Assembly: GCA_033239005.1 (NCBI GenBank)
Contig: BSQZ01000028.1
Location: 3,448,501-3,512,500 of the forward strand
Direction of reading: 5' to 3'
Length of the DNA stretch: 64,000 nucleotides
Source: Lamellibrachia satsuma
Taxonomy: Eukaryota > Annelida > Polychaeta > Sabellida > Siboglinidae
Positions within the stretch are counted from its first letter, which is position 1; each line of letters begins with the position of its first letter. A program made the position numbers and the translations under genes. Shown here piece by piece: positions 25,930 to 33,249 of the stretch. The notes below the pieces were generated by a model. The model was not told the origin of the DNA and searched no databases. It saw nothing but the letters and a program-made list of their open reading frames with translations.

Positions 25930-28812
25930 TGATAATTATTTGTTTAAAATAAATAACTGTAGCGAATTTTTGTATTAATAAAGTTTGCCGATAAAGGTCA
26001 CAATGTCATGGTGCATAAACCAAAGCATAAACATCGGCGGAAATATTTCGCTGCAACTGTCGTAACTTCGGCAACATAACTACCATATATAATTAACCTT
26101 TTACAAACACTGGTAGCTTAATCTGGAATCTGACCCAGATAGCATTGATCGTTTTAAGAACTTAATTGCAAATATATAATTGCACCAGTTTATAAGTTAC
26201 GTGTAAATGTCAAGTTGCACCCTATTTAAATAAAGTGGATCTACTATATAAAAATTGCTTTCCTTGTCCTTCCGCCATCACCGAGAGCCTGCGAAAATTT
26301 AAGATTCTCCAGTATGTACGTATCACGTGATGAAATACGAGCATCGCATTAGTTCACATCTGCCCGTGGTGCTCAACCTACCTGCTCAACAACAACACAA
26401 ACACACTGGCGGCGTCGAATGGCTAATAATCTCAGTTGTTTTGATCATCACATGTTGACATGTACTAGCCTCGAGTATTCAGGCTCCGTGCTGTGGCGCC
26501 ACCGCTTATCGCACACATCGCCTGGATGTAATGTGTACTTTCCCTAGTGACGGAAATTATGTATGCACCCAGATTCTGGGCACGTACACAATTAGCTAAT
26601 TACGGTTTCATCCGGGCAATTGCGTAATTGATAAAATGGGCAATTGCGTAATTGATAAAATAAAAGTGAACTTTTATCAGTTTATACGATGCAATTGGAA
26701 TTAACTTTAATTATTATTGTCAGACTGAAAAGCTAAATCAGGCAAAACAATATTTAGTGTAGAACCTCGATAATGACGCTGATTGGCTGCTGGCGCTTCA
26801 CGGGGACGCCTACACGAAACGGATTGGTGACAGTGGGTAACAACGAGACAACGCCTCTGCGGACAGACTCTCTTCTCGGCTAATTCACGAAGGCGAGCGA
26901 GAGTCGGATATTCGAGGCTAGACATGTATGCAATGTGGAAAGCAATAATGACGTGACGTCACGGGTTGGCAGGTGTGCGAATACCTGAACAAGGGTGCGC
27001 CGCGGATGTGGGACTCGACGGGCGAAGTCCCATACGCCATCTACGACGGCTGGCTGTGGATGGCGTACGACAACGACCGTAGTCTTTCCATCAAGGTAGG
27101 ACGTACACAGTTAACTTATTAATTGTTGCAAATATCTACTATACAAATATCTAAGATATTTTAGGATCTAGAAGCTGTTTTCGCGAGATGTTTACAGAGC
27201 AGATCTTACGTGAAAACAGGTTGTTTTTCGGTGGTCGATCCATCGAGGTTTTAGACAAAGATTTTGTCACCTCGCGCTAAATTGGATGGCTTTGTTCGAG
27301 AACGCACGCACTCGTGCACTCACGCACAAACACACACGCACGCGCACGAACACGCGCACGCGCACACGCACACGCACACACCCACACACGCACACACCCA
27401 CACACGCACACATACACACACACACGAGGTAAGATACTGTGTTGTTTGTACAGTTGTCATGGATACGGGCCTCGCACCTGGGCGGGTGGATGGCCTGGCA
27501 CTTCGCCAGCGATGACTTTCACGGCACCTTCTGTTGTCAGGGCAAATACCCTCTCCTGAGAACGCTCAATGGCTATAACGTGCCCAAGTAAGGCAACTTC
27601 CAGCAATCAAAAAGTACTTCATTTGATCTTAAGGCGAAACAAAAGTCATGGTTTTGGGTATATGCACCTCAAAAATGGATATGTTTTAGTAACTCACTTA
27701 GTGCATAGACCCAAAACCATGACTTTTTTTTTTAACTCCCTCCTCAATTATTGATTTAGTCCAATTATGTCCGTCGACCTTAAGATATGGAGTGTTTGAA
27801 TAGTTTAAGTAATATACGATGTTGGTTCAATAAATGAGTGCATGCATTTGTGCAGGAATTGACTTTGATCATTATATCGGATATCTTGTGAAGATATGAA
27901 TAGCCTTATGTCATAGTATATAGAACAGTATCAGTTATTCCCATTTCGGCGAATCTTGAGCGGATTTAAATTAAATAATTTAGTATTTTGTCCGATGATT
28001 TCACCGAAACTAAATAACAAATTTGTACAAACCAGCGACCGTCGTCAATACTTACTAGAGAGGCTTGACGAGCGACCGTCGTCAATACTTACTAGAGAGG
28101 CCTGACGAGCGACCGTCGTCAATACTTACTAGAGAGGCTTGACGAGCGACCGTCGTCAATACTTACTAGAGAGGTTTGACGAGCGACGACACGGTGTGAT
28201 ATCGATTGTTCAACAAAATACAGCGAACAGTTGTTAGGAAAATGTGAAATTTACTGAAAGATCGTAATGATTCTTGTCAGTGGTAAAACGGATGTGCGTG
28301 CATAATGTTTTACCAATCAAGACGACTGCATTGAAAATATAGTGACATATTTGCGGTTAGATGTATTCTCATGTTTGGTGCGAGAATTTAGTATTTATAT
28401 CTGTAAATCTTCATCTGCAGATACGGCGGTGGGTGCGAACAAACGTCTGGAGGCGTCACAATAAGGCCAGTGAAATGGAATCTCACATATAGAACCGTGT
28501 TAAAACTAATAAAAATCGAACTAATGAAATATATGTTATTAAAATTAGAAGTAAAACCTTATTCAATATAGCTAAAATAATTATTTTACCGACAATGTTA
28601 TGAATAAGTTAAAACTAAAGGTAGCATCGACAAGATTGGCAATCATTGTATACATATTAAAGTAAATTCTTTGTATAATGTCAATTGTTCAACATTATAT
28701 TGTTTGCAGTCTCGACCCGCGATTGTTGCCGGTCACTGTGTACGCGGTCATGATGCTGGTATTCGCCTTCGACAGCGTCGATCCCCTTCTGGACACAGAG
28801 AGAGGCAGTTAG
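15181..28812 (+). CDS. GH18 chitinase-like protein, whole gene (9 exons, probable pseudo-enzyme)
   Basis: Exons: 15181-15262, 16912-17101, 18049-18301, 20070-20194, 20887-21010, 21940-22125, 26973-27095, 27454-27587 and 28710-28812. Every junction is phase-compatible and the sum is 1320 nt (439 aa plus stop). Exon 1 gives a signal peptide, then come the GH18 landmarks in order: first beta strand (CVFRNWLHWYDY), SLCSHIVYD, the SxGG motif (VVVSLGGSHF), the catalytic-loop region (FDGFHLDFPFP), the barrel strand LRAFDFDGD, SYYE followed by VCEYL, and LGGWMAWHFASDDFHGTFC. Active family members hydrolyse chitin with the Glu of DxxDxDxE; here that position is Pro and the middle Asp is His, so I infer a chitin-binding or lectin-like role without catalysis. 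Length is usual for the family. Introns hold most of the repeats between 15.3 and 28.7 kb. The protein would enter the secretory pathway and ends in a possible membrane anchor. Confidence 0.85.
15575..15665 (+). repeat. LINE 3' tail, solo copy in GH18-like intron 1
   Basis: TTGTTGTACTCCCGATAAAC then CAATGATTTCCATGTCCACT, a divergent copy of the tail seen at 12720. Confidence 0.6.
15841..16698 (+). repeat. 36-bp minisatellite, about 24 copies, in GH18-like intron 1
   Basis: Unit includes CTCACACTGGAGACATACAG and GTCTCTCCTGGCAAGC. The period is 12 codons, so both strands show long open frames; the array ends about 200 bp before exon 2. Confidence 0.95.
16912..17101 (+). CDS. GH18-like gene exon 2: first barrel strand
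   Basis: The acceptor is TTCTTTTTCAG, and the donor GTACGT follows GGCCA and leaves phase 2. The exon encodes CVFRNWLHWYDY, then EDIDASLCSHIVYDGAGLEH, matching the N-terminal strand and the conserved Asp-Pro/Ala-x-Leu-Cys-x-His segment of GH18 chitinases. GC content is well above the flanking introns. Confidence 0.85.
17185..17310 (-). repeat. Dispersed repeat family E, copy in GH18-like intron 2
   Basis: The reverse complement carries GACGAAGTCATC-type and CACTAGGTAGGTTTGTTTTT sequences shared with 29215-29385, 47650-47800 and 59870-60005. Confidence 0.6.
17470..17565 (+). repeat. LINE 3' tail, solo copy in GH18-like intron 2
   Basis: TTGTTGGGCTGTCGATAAGC then CAACGGCTTCCTTGTCCACT, matching the tail at 12720. 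Confidence 0.7.
17674..17829 (+). repeat. 39-bp tandem repeat, exactly 4 copies
   Basis: Unit includes AGCGTTAAGCCGGGTTTCGC and CCTCTCTGTAGCGTTCACC. The four copies look identical, so the amplification is recent. Confidence 0.95.
18049..18301 (+). CDS. GH18-like gene exon 3: SxGG and altered catalytic motif
   Basis: Contains VVVSLGGSHFQ (SxGG substrate-site motif) and FDGFHLDFPFP where active enzymes have FDGxDxDWEYP. The first and third Asp are kept, the second is His, the Trp is Phe and the catalytic Glu is Pro. It ends in phase 0 at donor GTACGT. Its acceptor (TTTATAG) is short on pyrimidines, but phase fits exon 2. Confidence 0.88.
18302..19257. other. GH18-like intron 3, AT-rich part
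   Basis: No exon or repeat family recognised in about 950 bp. Confidence 0.4.
19258..19945. mobile_element. TIR element with nested MITE, in GH18-like intron 3
   Basis: GTCCCGAATCGGAATCCGTC at 19258-19277 recurs exactly inverted at 19926-19945, with ACGT on both outer flanks. An inner inverted pair around AATCCGTCCAAAATCGG (19271 and 19492) suggests the original element was about 250 bp plus its right end. A CTCGA-type MITE (from about 19512, related to 26465-26921) has inserted in it. Confidence 0.7.
20070..20194 (+). CDS. GH18-like gene exon 4
   Basis: Encodes ELRQIFERESNRTGRPRLEL then SASVSCDRTVVERSYDI, the helix and strand of GH18 proteins that read roughly ELxxxFxxEAxxTGRPRLLLTAAV. Acceptor CCTAAGCAG, donor GTAAGT, phase 0 in and phase 2 out. 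Confidence 0.85.
20320..20430 (+). repeat. Two-copy direct repeat of about 55 bp
   Basis: TTGCTCAGGCTCAGAACAAT followed by AAGAGTTCGCAGTTACG, twice, in GH18-like intron 4. Confidence 0.75.
20887..21010 (+). CDS. GH18-like gene exon 5
   Basis: Encodes QLDWISLRAFDFDGDNEG, the counterpart of the family strand LDFINLMTYDFHG that lines the substrate cleft, then the APLYEDDRKANK loop. The family Tyr of MTYD is Phe here (RAFD). Acceptor GTTATAG, donor GTAAGC, leaving phase 0. Confidence 0.83.
21191..21270 (+). repeat. 25-bp tandem repeat, 3 copies
   Basis: Unit CGTCATTGTTGTTTACGACT plus CGTTA, in GH18-like intron 5. Confidence 0.9.
21940..22125 (+). CDS. GH18-like gene exon 6, with a GC donor
   Basis: Encodes WAVSYWLDAGLDESRLVVGI, then the insertion-domain region and EGKYTKKEGRLSYYE. 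In the family YYE is followed directly by (I/V)C, which is the start of exon 7. That places the exon end before GCAAGT, a GC-type donor in otherwise ideal context (GAG|GCAAGT). Confidence 0.85.
22377..22530 (+). repeat. About 53-bp tandem repeat, 3 copies
   Basis: Unit includes TGTACAGTATGAGTGTCATT and GTACAATTTCCTTGTTC, in GH18-like intron 6. Confidence 0.9.
22536..22598. repeat. Near-perfect hairpin, 25-nt arms
   Basis: AAGGAATTACGTAGTGAGAA and its inverse (mismatched at one base) flank an AT loop, directly after the 53-bp repeat. It could be a very short MITE. Confidence 0.75.
23030..23496 (+). repeat. 54-bp minisatellite, about 8.6 copies
   Basis: Unit includes CCTCGACTGTCGTAACTTTG and GCACAGTCTGGAATCGCCTG, in GH18-like intron 6. 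The period is 18 codons, so both strands stay open. Confidence 0.95.
23795..24259 (+). repeat. Hexanucleotide array GTTACA/GTTACT, about 77 units
   Basis: A mosaic of TTACAG and TTACTG hexamers in runs, with a short GGTACA run near 23870 and TTATTG near 24180. TACAG and CTGTA are complementary, so neighbouring runs can fold on each other. Confidence 0.95.
24400..24612 (+). mobile_element. MITE-like repeat family D
   Basis: Shares with 44860-45085 the order: GATTG-CCACTGCTT, CCACA-ATTGGC, CGAGG-TGTTT, a palindromic ACGACACCG segment, and a TCGCTCGTGTAAAC end. A partial copy sits at 23640-23705. The centre ATTATGTCGCACGACACCGT folds with its downstream inverse. Confidence 0.65.
24851..25470 (+). 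mobile_element. MITE family C, full copy
   Basis: Starts AAACCAAAGTCATGGTTCAA and ends with the inverse CCAAAAACCATGACTTTTGT; a second inner inverted pair carries GAATATCACGCCAG. The same structure lies inverted at 40963-41535, and a minimal copy at 27629-27733. No coding sequence. Confidence 0.75.
25503..25620 (+). repeat. 40-bp tandem repeat, 3 copies
   Basis: Unit includes CGAGACGACCTGGTGTGAGA and CTGACGGGCTTGGAGG; the third copy is diverged. Confidence 0.9.
25871..25930 (+). repeat. (GCGT) microsatellite, 15 units
   Basis: Uninterrupted GCGT tetramers after CCCGTGCGA, in GH18-like intron 6. Confidence 0.95.
26465..26921. mobile_element. 457-bp MITE with 7-bp target duplication
   Basis: Ends are CTAGCCTCGAGTATTCAGGC and its imperfect inverse ending TATTCGAGGCTAG. 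ACATGTA immediately flanks it at 26458-26464 and 26922-26928. Relatives lie at about 19512-19925 and 63728-63845 (CTCGATTATTCAGCCTCCGC). It contains no ORF of its own. Confidence 0.85.
26973..27095 (+). CDS. GH18-like gene exon 7
   Basis: Encodes VCEYLNKGAPRMWD then VPYAIYDGWLWMAYDNDRS, matching the family segment with the conserved Cys, VPYA and a W-x-YD-x-xRS stretch. Acceptor GGTTGGCAG, donor GTAGGA, 41 whole codons. It starts 51 bp beyond the end of a MITE (26465-26921). Confidence 0.87.
27300..27426 (+). repeat. CA/CGCA-rich microsatellite in GH18-like intron 7
   Basis: Runs of ACGCAC and CACACA directly upstream of exon 8. Confidence 0.9.
27454..27587 (+). CDS. GH18-like gene exon 8: end of the barrel
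   Basis: Encodes LGGWMAWHFASDDFHGTFCC then QGKYPLLRTLNGYNVP, the last GH18 strand with its aromatic residue and the DDFxGTFC signature. The sequence then reads CCCAAGTAAGG: unspliced it gives Lys-stop (TAA at 27589), while splicing at GTAAGG leaves phase 2. Either end is possible. Confidence 0.85.
27629..27733. mobile_element. Short MITE family C copy (about 105 bp)
   Basis: GCGAAACAAAAGTCATGGTT at the left and CCAAAACCATGACTTTTT at the right form the TIRs, with GTATATGCACC and GTGCATAGAC just inside. Confidence 0.75.
28034..28181 (+). repeat. 37-bp tandem repeat, 4 copies
   Basis: Unit includes AGCGACCGTCGTCAATACTT and ACTAGAGAGGCTTGACG. It lies directly after a family E fragment (GTCCGATGATTTCACCGAAA, 27990). 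Confidence 0.95.
28710..28812 (+). CDS. GH18-like gene candidate last exon: hydrophobic tail
   Basis: After acceptor ATTGTTTGCAG the frame expected from exon 8 encodes LDPRLLPVTVYAVMMLVFAF then DSVDPLLDTERGS and a stop. A 16-residue hydrophobic stretch followed by a short polar tail suggests a membrane anchor. An optional 12-nt microexon at 28421-28432 would also keep frame. No homology was recognised; the assignment rests on phase, acceptor and position. Confidence 0.5.
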
Positions 28813-29214
28813 AAGCAGCGACTGGGGCGGCAGCGAGTTGAATGTCACCAGCAACGTAGTCTCTGCGTGCGAGCACGCTGTCAGACTCGTCAGAGAAACG
28901 CCGTTTAAAATACCGCGAGCTTCGTTATTTGACAATACACAGACCATTTACCACCGTATGTAGTTTCTTCGCTGTTCCGATAATGTGACCGTTGTTTGTT
29001 TCTGTTTCAATGTCTCGACCCAGATATCGTGTCTACATTGAATGCTGAACGTCAAGGTCGACATTCGTCAGCACAATATTTTTTACAACTGTGGTTCCGT
29101 ACAACTCACTTGGGCGGTCAAATATGTTTGAAAATATTTAGTTTGTGCTATATTATACCATGATATCATTAAATGTTTTGACAAACGGTTTCGCGTGAAC
29201 AAGCATTAATTATT

Positions 29215-29385
29215 TAATAGCTTGTCTGATGATTTCACAAAAAACTACATATAAAAGTTGCACAAACGAGCTAGCATTTTGTAGTGGACACTAGGTAGGT
29301 TTGTTTTATCGCAAACTTAATTTGAAATGAGACAAGCAAAAAATCGAATTGATTAAGCACTTTTAAGTAAGATGAAAATCAACTC
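29215..29385 (+). repeat. Dispersed repeat family E, fullest copy
   Basis: Contains GAACAAGCATTAATTATTTA, GATGATTTCACAAAAAACTA, GTGGACACTAGGTAGGTTTG and GAAATGAGACAAGCAAAAAA, shared in the same order with 59870-60005 and inverted at 17185 and 47650. Confidence 0.7.
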
Positions 29386-29649
29386 AGTGCTGTACCAGAT
29401 ATGCCATGCCATATTGACAAGCGTTTAATGAGTATGTTATGGTCAATAGTATCAAAAGCAGCAGATAAATCAAGCAAGGTAAGCGCTGTTACTTTACCTT
29501 TGTCCATATTTAAAGTGACATCATTGTGTACTTTTGAAAGAGCAGTCTCTGTAGAATGAAACTGTTTGTAAGCTTTACATACAGACTCAATGTGAGACCT
29601 TAGACGGCTTGCTACAACTTTTTTCCAGTACTTTGGAAATAAAACTTAA

Positions 29650-29835
29650 GATTATACTAGCAAAGAGAGCTAAGGTGGAAAAACATCAAGGACGTAGGAA
29701 AAGGGGAAGGCCACAGCTGAGATGGGAGGACTGCGTGAGGAGGAATATGAGAAGATCGGGGGAGAATGAAAGATGGACAGAGGGGGTGGCCGATAGAAAA
29801 CTATGGAAAGAAAGAACAGAAAGTCTACAAATCCT
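29650..29835 (+). mobile_element. LINE C-terminal fragment
   Basis: Encodes GRRKRGRPQLRWEDCVRRNM then a Trp-rich end (ERWTEGVADRKLW), the RKRGRPxLRWxDCV signature of the LINE ORF2 C-terminus. Confidence 0.7.
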
Positions 29836-30095
29836 CAATTTCATGATATGCTATGACATAACAAGTCGTAAATAGCATTGACGTTGCCCTGCCATCTAAC
29901 CGTTTGTACCATGACAGTGCATAATTCAACAGTAAACTCATGTCGCGGTGCACTATGGGAAACGAAATCGCTCACAAAATCCGAGCAGTATTCTGTTCAC
30001 GCCGCGGGGCAATATGGAAACTTAGATAGGACGTAACAATGTTATTTATTTGAACAACGGCAAGCCGAGGTTTGGTTTTTTCGCGAAGTGAGCTT

Positions 30096-30960
30096 GAAAT
30101 GAGACGAGCAAAGGTCGTTTTGAGCGGGGACCTTTAAATGAGACGAGCAAAGGTCGTTTTGAGCGGGGACCTTTAAATGAGACGAGCAAAGCTCGTTTTG
30201 AGCAGGGACCTTTAAATGAGACGAGCAAAGGTCGTTTTGAGCGGGGACCTTTAAATGAGACGAGCAAAGGTCGTTTTGAGCAGGGACCTTTAAATGAGAC
30301 GAGCAAAGGTCGTTTTGAGGTGGGACCTTTAAATGAGACGAGCAAAGCTCGTTTTGAGCAGGGACCTTTAAATGAGACGAGCAAAGGTCGTTTTGAGCGG
30401 GGACCTTTAAATGAGACGAACAAGGGTCGTTTTGAGCGGGAACCTTTAAATGAGACGAGCAAAGATCGTTTTGAGCAGGGACCTTTAAATGAGACGAACA
30501 AGGGTCGTTTTGAGCGGGGATCTTTAAATGAGACGGAACAAGGACCCTTTTGGGCGGGGACCTTTAAATAACACGAATAAGGGTCGTTTTGAGCGGAGAC
30601 CTTTAAATGAGACGAACAAGGGTCGTTTTGAGCGGGGATCTTTAAATGAGACGAACAAGGGTCGTTTTGAGCGGGGATCTTTAAATGAGATGAACAAGGG
30701 TCGTTTTGAGCGGAGACCTTTAAATGAGACGAACAAGGGTCGTTTTGAGCGGGGATCTTTAAATGAGACGAACAAGGGTCGTTTTGAGCGGGGACCTTTA
30801 AATGAGACGAACAAGGGTCGTTTTGAGCGGGGATCTTTAAATGAGACGAACAAGGGTCGTTTTGAGCGGGGACCTTTAAACGCGACGAACAAGTGTCGTT
30901 TTGAGCGGGAACCTTTAAATGCGAATAACAAGTGTCGTTTTGAGCGGGGACCATTAAATG
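30096..30960 (+). repeat. 39-bp minisatellite, about 22 copies
   Basis: Unit includes AAATGAGACGAGCAAAGGTC and GTTTTGAGCGGGGACCTTT. The period is 13 codons, so long open frames exist on both strands. The first unit continues out of a family E fragment (TTTTTTCGCGAAGTGAGCTT). Confidence 0.95.
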
Positions 30961-31139
30961 CAAACACTAAAAAACGTTACACACAAGAGCTTCGTTAGGC
31001 AGTCTGATTTTATTTATGAATTGCGAACAATGTACACTTGCGAGAATGTCAGACGCGTCTATGCTGTGTAATAGACTAACTACACAAAACAACCCAATAT
31101 AATGTAAATGAATGTGCATGTTTTTAGCAATAAAGGTTC

Positions 31140-31520
31140 GTTAGAACTAACCACCCGATATATTTACGTGCAATACATACAGGCCCAACCATCATCAACA
31201 CTTGGTCCAGGCTGAGCTACAATTTCTTGTTATGCTTTCTAGATACAACACAACTACACGAAAGCTACTAATATTCTAATATAATAATATAGTTACGTAC
31301 AATATACACACGTCTGTCGACCGCCCGTACTTCGTCCATTCTGAGCAACGGTTCATTGTGTATGTTCTAAATACAACACAACTACACTAAATTTAGTTAC
31401 ATTCGTTGGAACTAACCAACGAATATAGTTACGTACAATATACACACGTCCATCCATCACCGGAACTTTCTCCATTCTGAGCAACAGTTTCTTGTGTATG
31501 TTCTAAATACAACACATCGG
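31140..31520 (+). repeat. Three degenerate copies of a 128-136 bp repeat
   Basis: Each copy has TTACGTACAATATACACACG (diverged in copy 1), CATTCTGAGCAACGGTT and ends near AATACAACACAACTACAC (31246, 31374, 31510). It lies just 3' of the FoxH-like stop and may overlap its 3' UTR. Confidence 0.8.
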
Positions 31521-31567
31521 ACTGTAGTACGGAAGTAAACGCTGCACGAAGCACGTGGCAACAGCCA

Positions 31568-32723
31568 CTAGAAGTAGCCTTCCGTGGCCAGCACTAAGTC
31601 GGCCAGGAAGGACAGAGAGTTGCACGGCCCGCTGCATTGTGGGATCGGTGGCACGTAATACGGGTACATGTCTGATGATAAACACCTCATATCGGCACAA
31701 GGTGGCGCCACTGGCAGGAAGCGGGAAGGACGGGGTGCAACGCTAGGTGGCGCTGCACCACGAGACGAAAGAAGTGATTCGATGTCAAACGGTCGCGAGA
31801 TGGCGTGCGACGAACGCGACATCTCCACGCCAGGTAGCAGTACCGTCGTATGCGAAGGATGATGACTCGGGTATCTATGTTGGTCGTCCTTCACCGGGGT
31901 GACGGGAAGATCGGACAAGAAAGACCCGAACCCAGGTGGCGTTGGAGTCACATGCGACGGAAGAAAGGTCGCGACGGTTGGTGGCGCTGCAGTCGCGCAC
32001 ACCGGAAAGTGCGGCTTAACATCGGTAATTGGAGCGTTCATCGGGAAGCACGGCTTGACCTCGGTGGATGACATAACACTCGGCGGAAGGAATGACTCGA
32101 CGGAATGAACGACTCGACTGGCAGCGAGAGGGGGAAGGTGGACATCGGGGCTAGCCGTCACGGTTCTGTACGAATCAATGGAACGAGGACAAGTCGTTTC
32201 AACAGAACCCCCGACGTCAGGGTACATCGTGTTTCCGCGCGACGGAAGAAACGACTCGACGCTAAACGACAACTTCCGGTTGTGCGACAGCAAGCGCGTA
32301 TCGTCCTCCACGAAATCACGTGAGTGCATCATGTGACTTGTCACGCCGATTTGACCGCTACGTGGCGCTGCGTCGTCAGTCCCATCGGCGGCCGCCAGTT
32401 GCGTAAGCAGGTGCGTGGCATATTGACCACGCCGGGCCTCGGGGGTGGGCTGACGGCGGAAGGCGGCGGGCGGGACACGGGCCGCATCGACCGTCCAGCG
32501 GCGTTGCGATCCCGTCGTCTTGTTGACGAAGCAGTCGGTGTTGGTGAGCGTGTGACGGACGGAGCTCTGCCAGCCGGAGTAGTCCTCGCGACGGAAGAAG
32601 GCGAACATTCGGCGAAGAGACGCGTATATGTCGCTGACCGTGAGCGCGCCAACGGGCGAGGCCCATATCGCCGCCGTGATGAGGCCTGCGTACGCGTACG
32701 GCGGCTTCGGGTAGCGGCGGTAG
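31568..32723 (-). CDS. FoxH: FoxH-like forkhead transcription factor, terminal exon
   Basis: Numbered from the in-frame Met at 32755, a forkhead domain lies at residues 12-100: KPPYAYAGLITAAIW, FFRREDYSGWQSSVRHTLTN, CFVNK and RRWTVDAARVPPAAFRRQ. The FFREDY-GW and W-VD-x3-IPP-A-x-R-x-Q patterns after the wing are those I know from FoxH1/FAST, the DNA-binding partner of Smad2/3 in Nodal/Activin signalling, so I call it FoxH-like. An acceptor (TTTTTCATTGCAG) just before Tyr12 suggests a missing 5' exon; alternatively translation starts at 32755. The remaining 295 residues look disordered and Pro/Ser-rich, with repeats of a VESFLP-type motif. The exon is GC-rich, unlike its flanks, which leaves long meaningless antisense ORFs. 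The protein would be nuclear. Confidence 0.8.
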
Positions 32724-32907
32724 CTGCAATGAAAAATGGTATACATTGTAAACATACAACTGTGATCACACTCCTTGACATATCTTATCTATATTTTGAT
32801 GCTTCTCTCTTTTAAAACCAATTGAATCGGAAGATTTTACCAAATTAAAATATACGCATCATTTGAACAAACGAGCTAACAGGTCGTAATTGTGACTACA
32901 GATAGTC

Positions 32908-33245
32908 ACGTGGGTGCGGTGGTGTCGTGGTTAGAACCTCGGACTATAAATCGAGAAAATCCGGGTTCGAATCTTCTTGCTGTTGTTTAGATGTTTGGGC
33001 AATTTCGTTTACTCAACGTTGTTCCAGTTCATTCAGCTGTATAAATGGGTTCCTGGATGTGGCAGTGTTGGGTATGTGAGCGACCAGTCGTCGTGCAGTA
33101 ACTGCAGCGTGGCTGAAGGCTTCCCAGAGATGTCCAGATGGCGTTGGAATGAGCAGGTCTGCCAGGGGTTTAGTGTAAAGCGTTTTACACAGCCCCAAGG
33201 ACTCGATACTGCGCTATGTAGGAACGGACTGTTTTTAAGATAACG
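32908..33245 (+). repeat. tRNA-derived SINE with central domain
   Basis: Head: GTGTCGTGGTTAGAACC (A box) and CCGGGTTCGAATCTT (B box). Body: GGGCAATTTCGTTTACTC and CAGCTGTATAAATGGGTTCC, then a tail to ACGGACTGTTTTTAAG. An ORF crossing it is chance. Confidence 0.75.
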
Positions 33246-33249
33246 AATA

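Noticed and set aside
28421..28571. Exon reading KYGGGCEQTSGGVTIRP after GH18-like exon 8
   Set aside because: The acceptor is good, but the frame runs into low-complexity AT sequence and a stop; kept only as a possible 12-nt microexon with a weak donor.
30046..30998. 305-aa and 156-aa repeat proteins
   Set aside because: Opposite strands of the same 39-bp minisatellite; no evidence of expression signals.
31555..32815. Several ORFs antisense or out of frame to the FoxH-like exon
   Set aside because: Shadows of a GC-rich coding exon; only the - frame with the forkhead domain shows family similarity.
32908..32985. Functional tRNA gene
   Set aside because: A and B boxes are present, but no clean cloverleaf or acceptor stem; the sequence continues into a SINE body.
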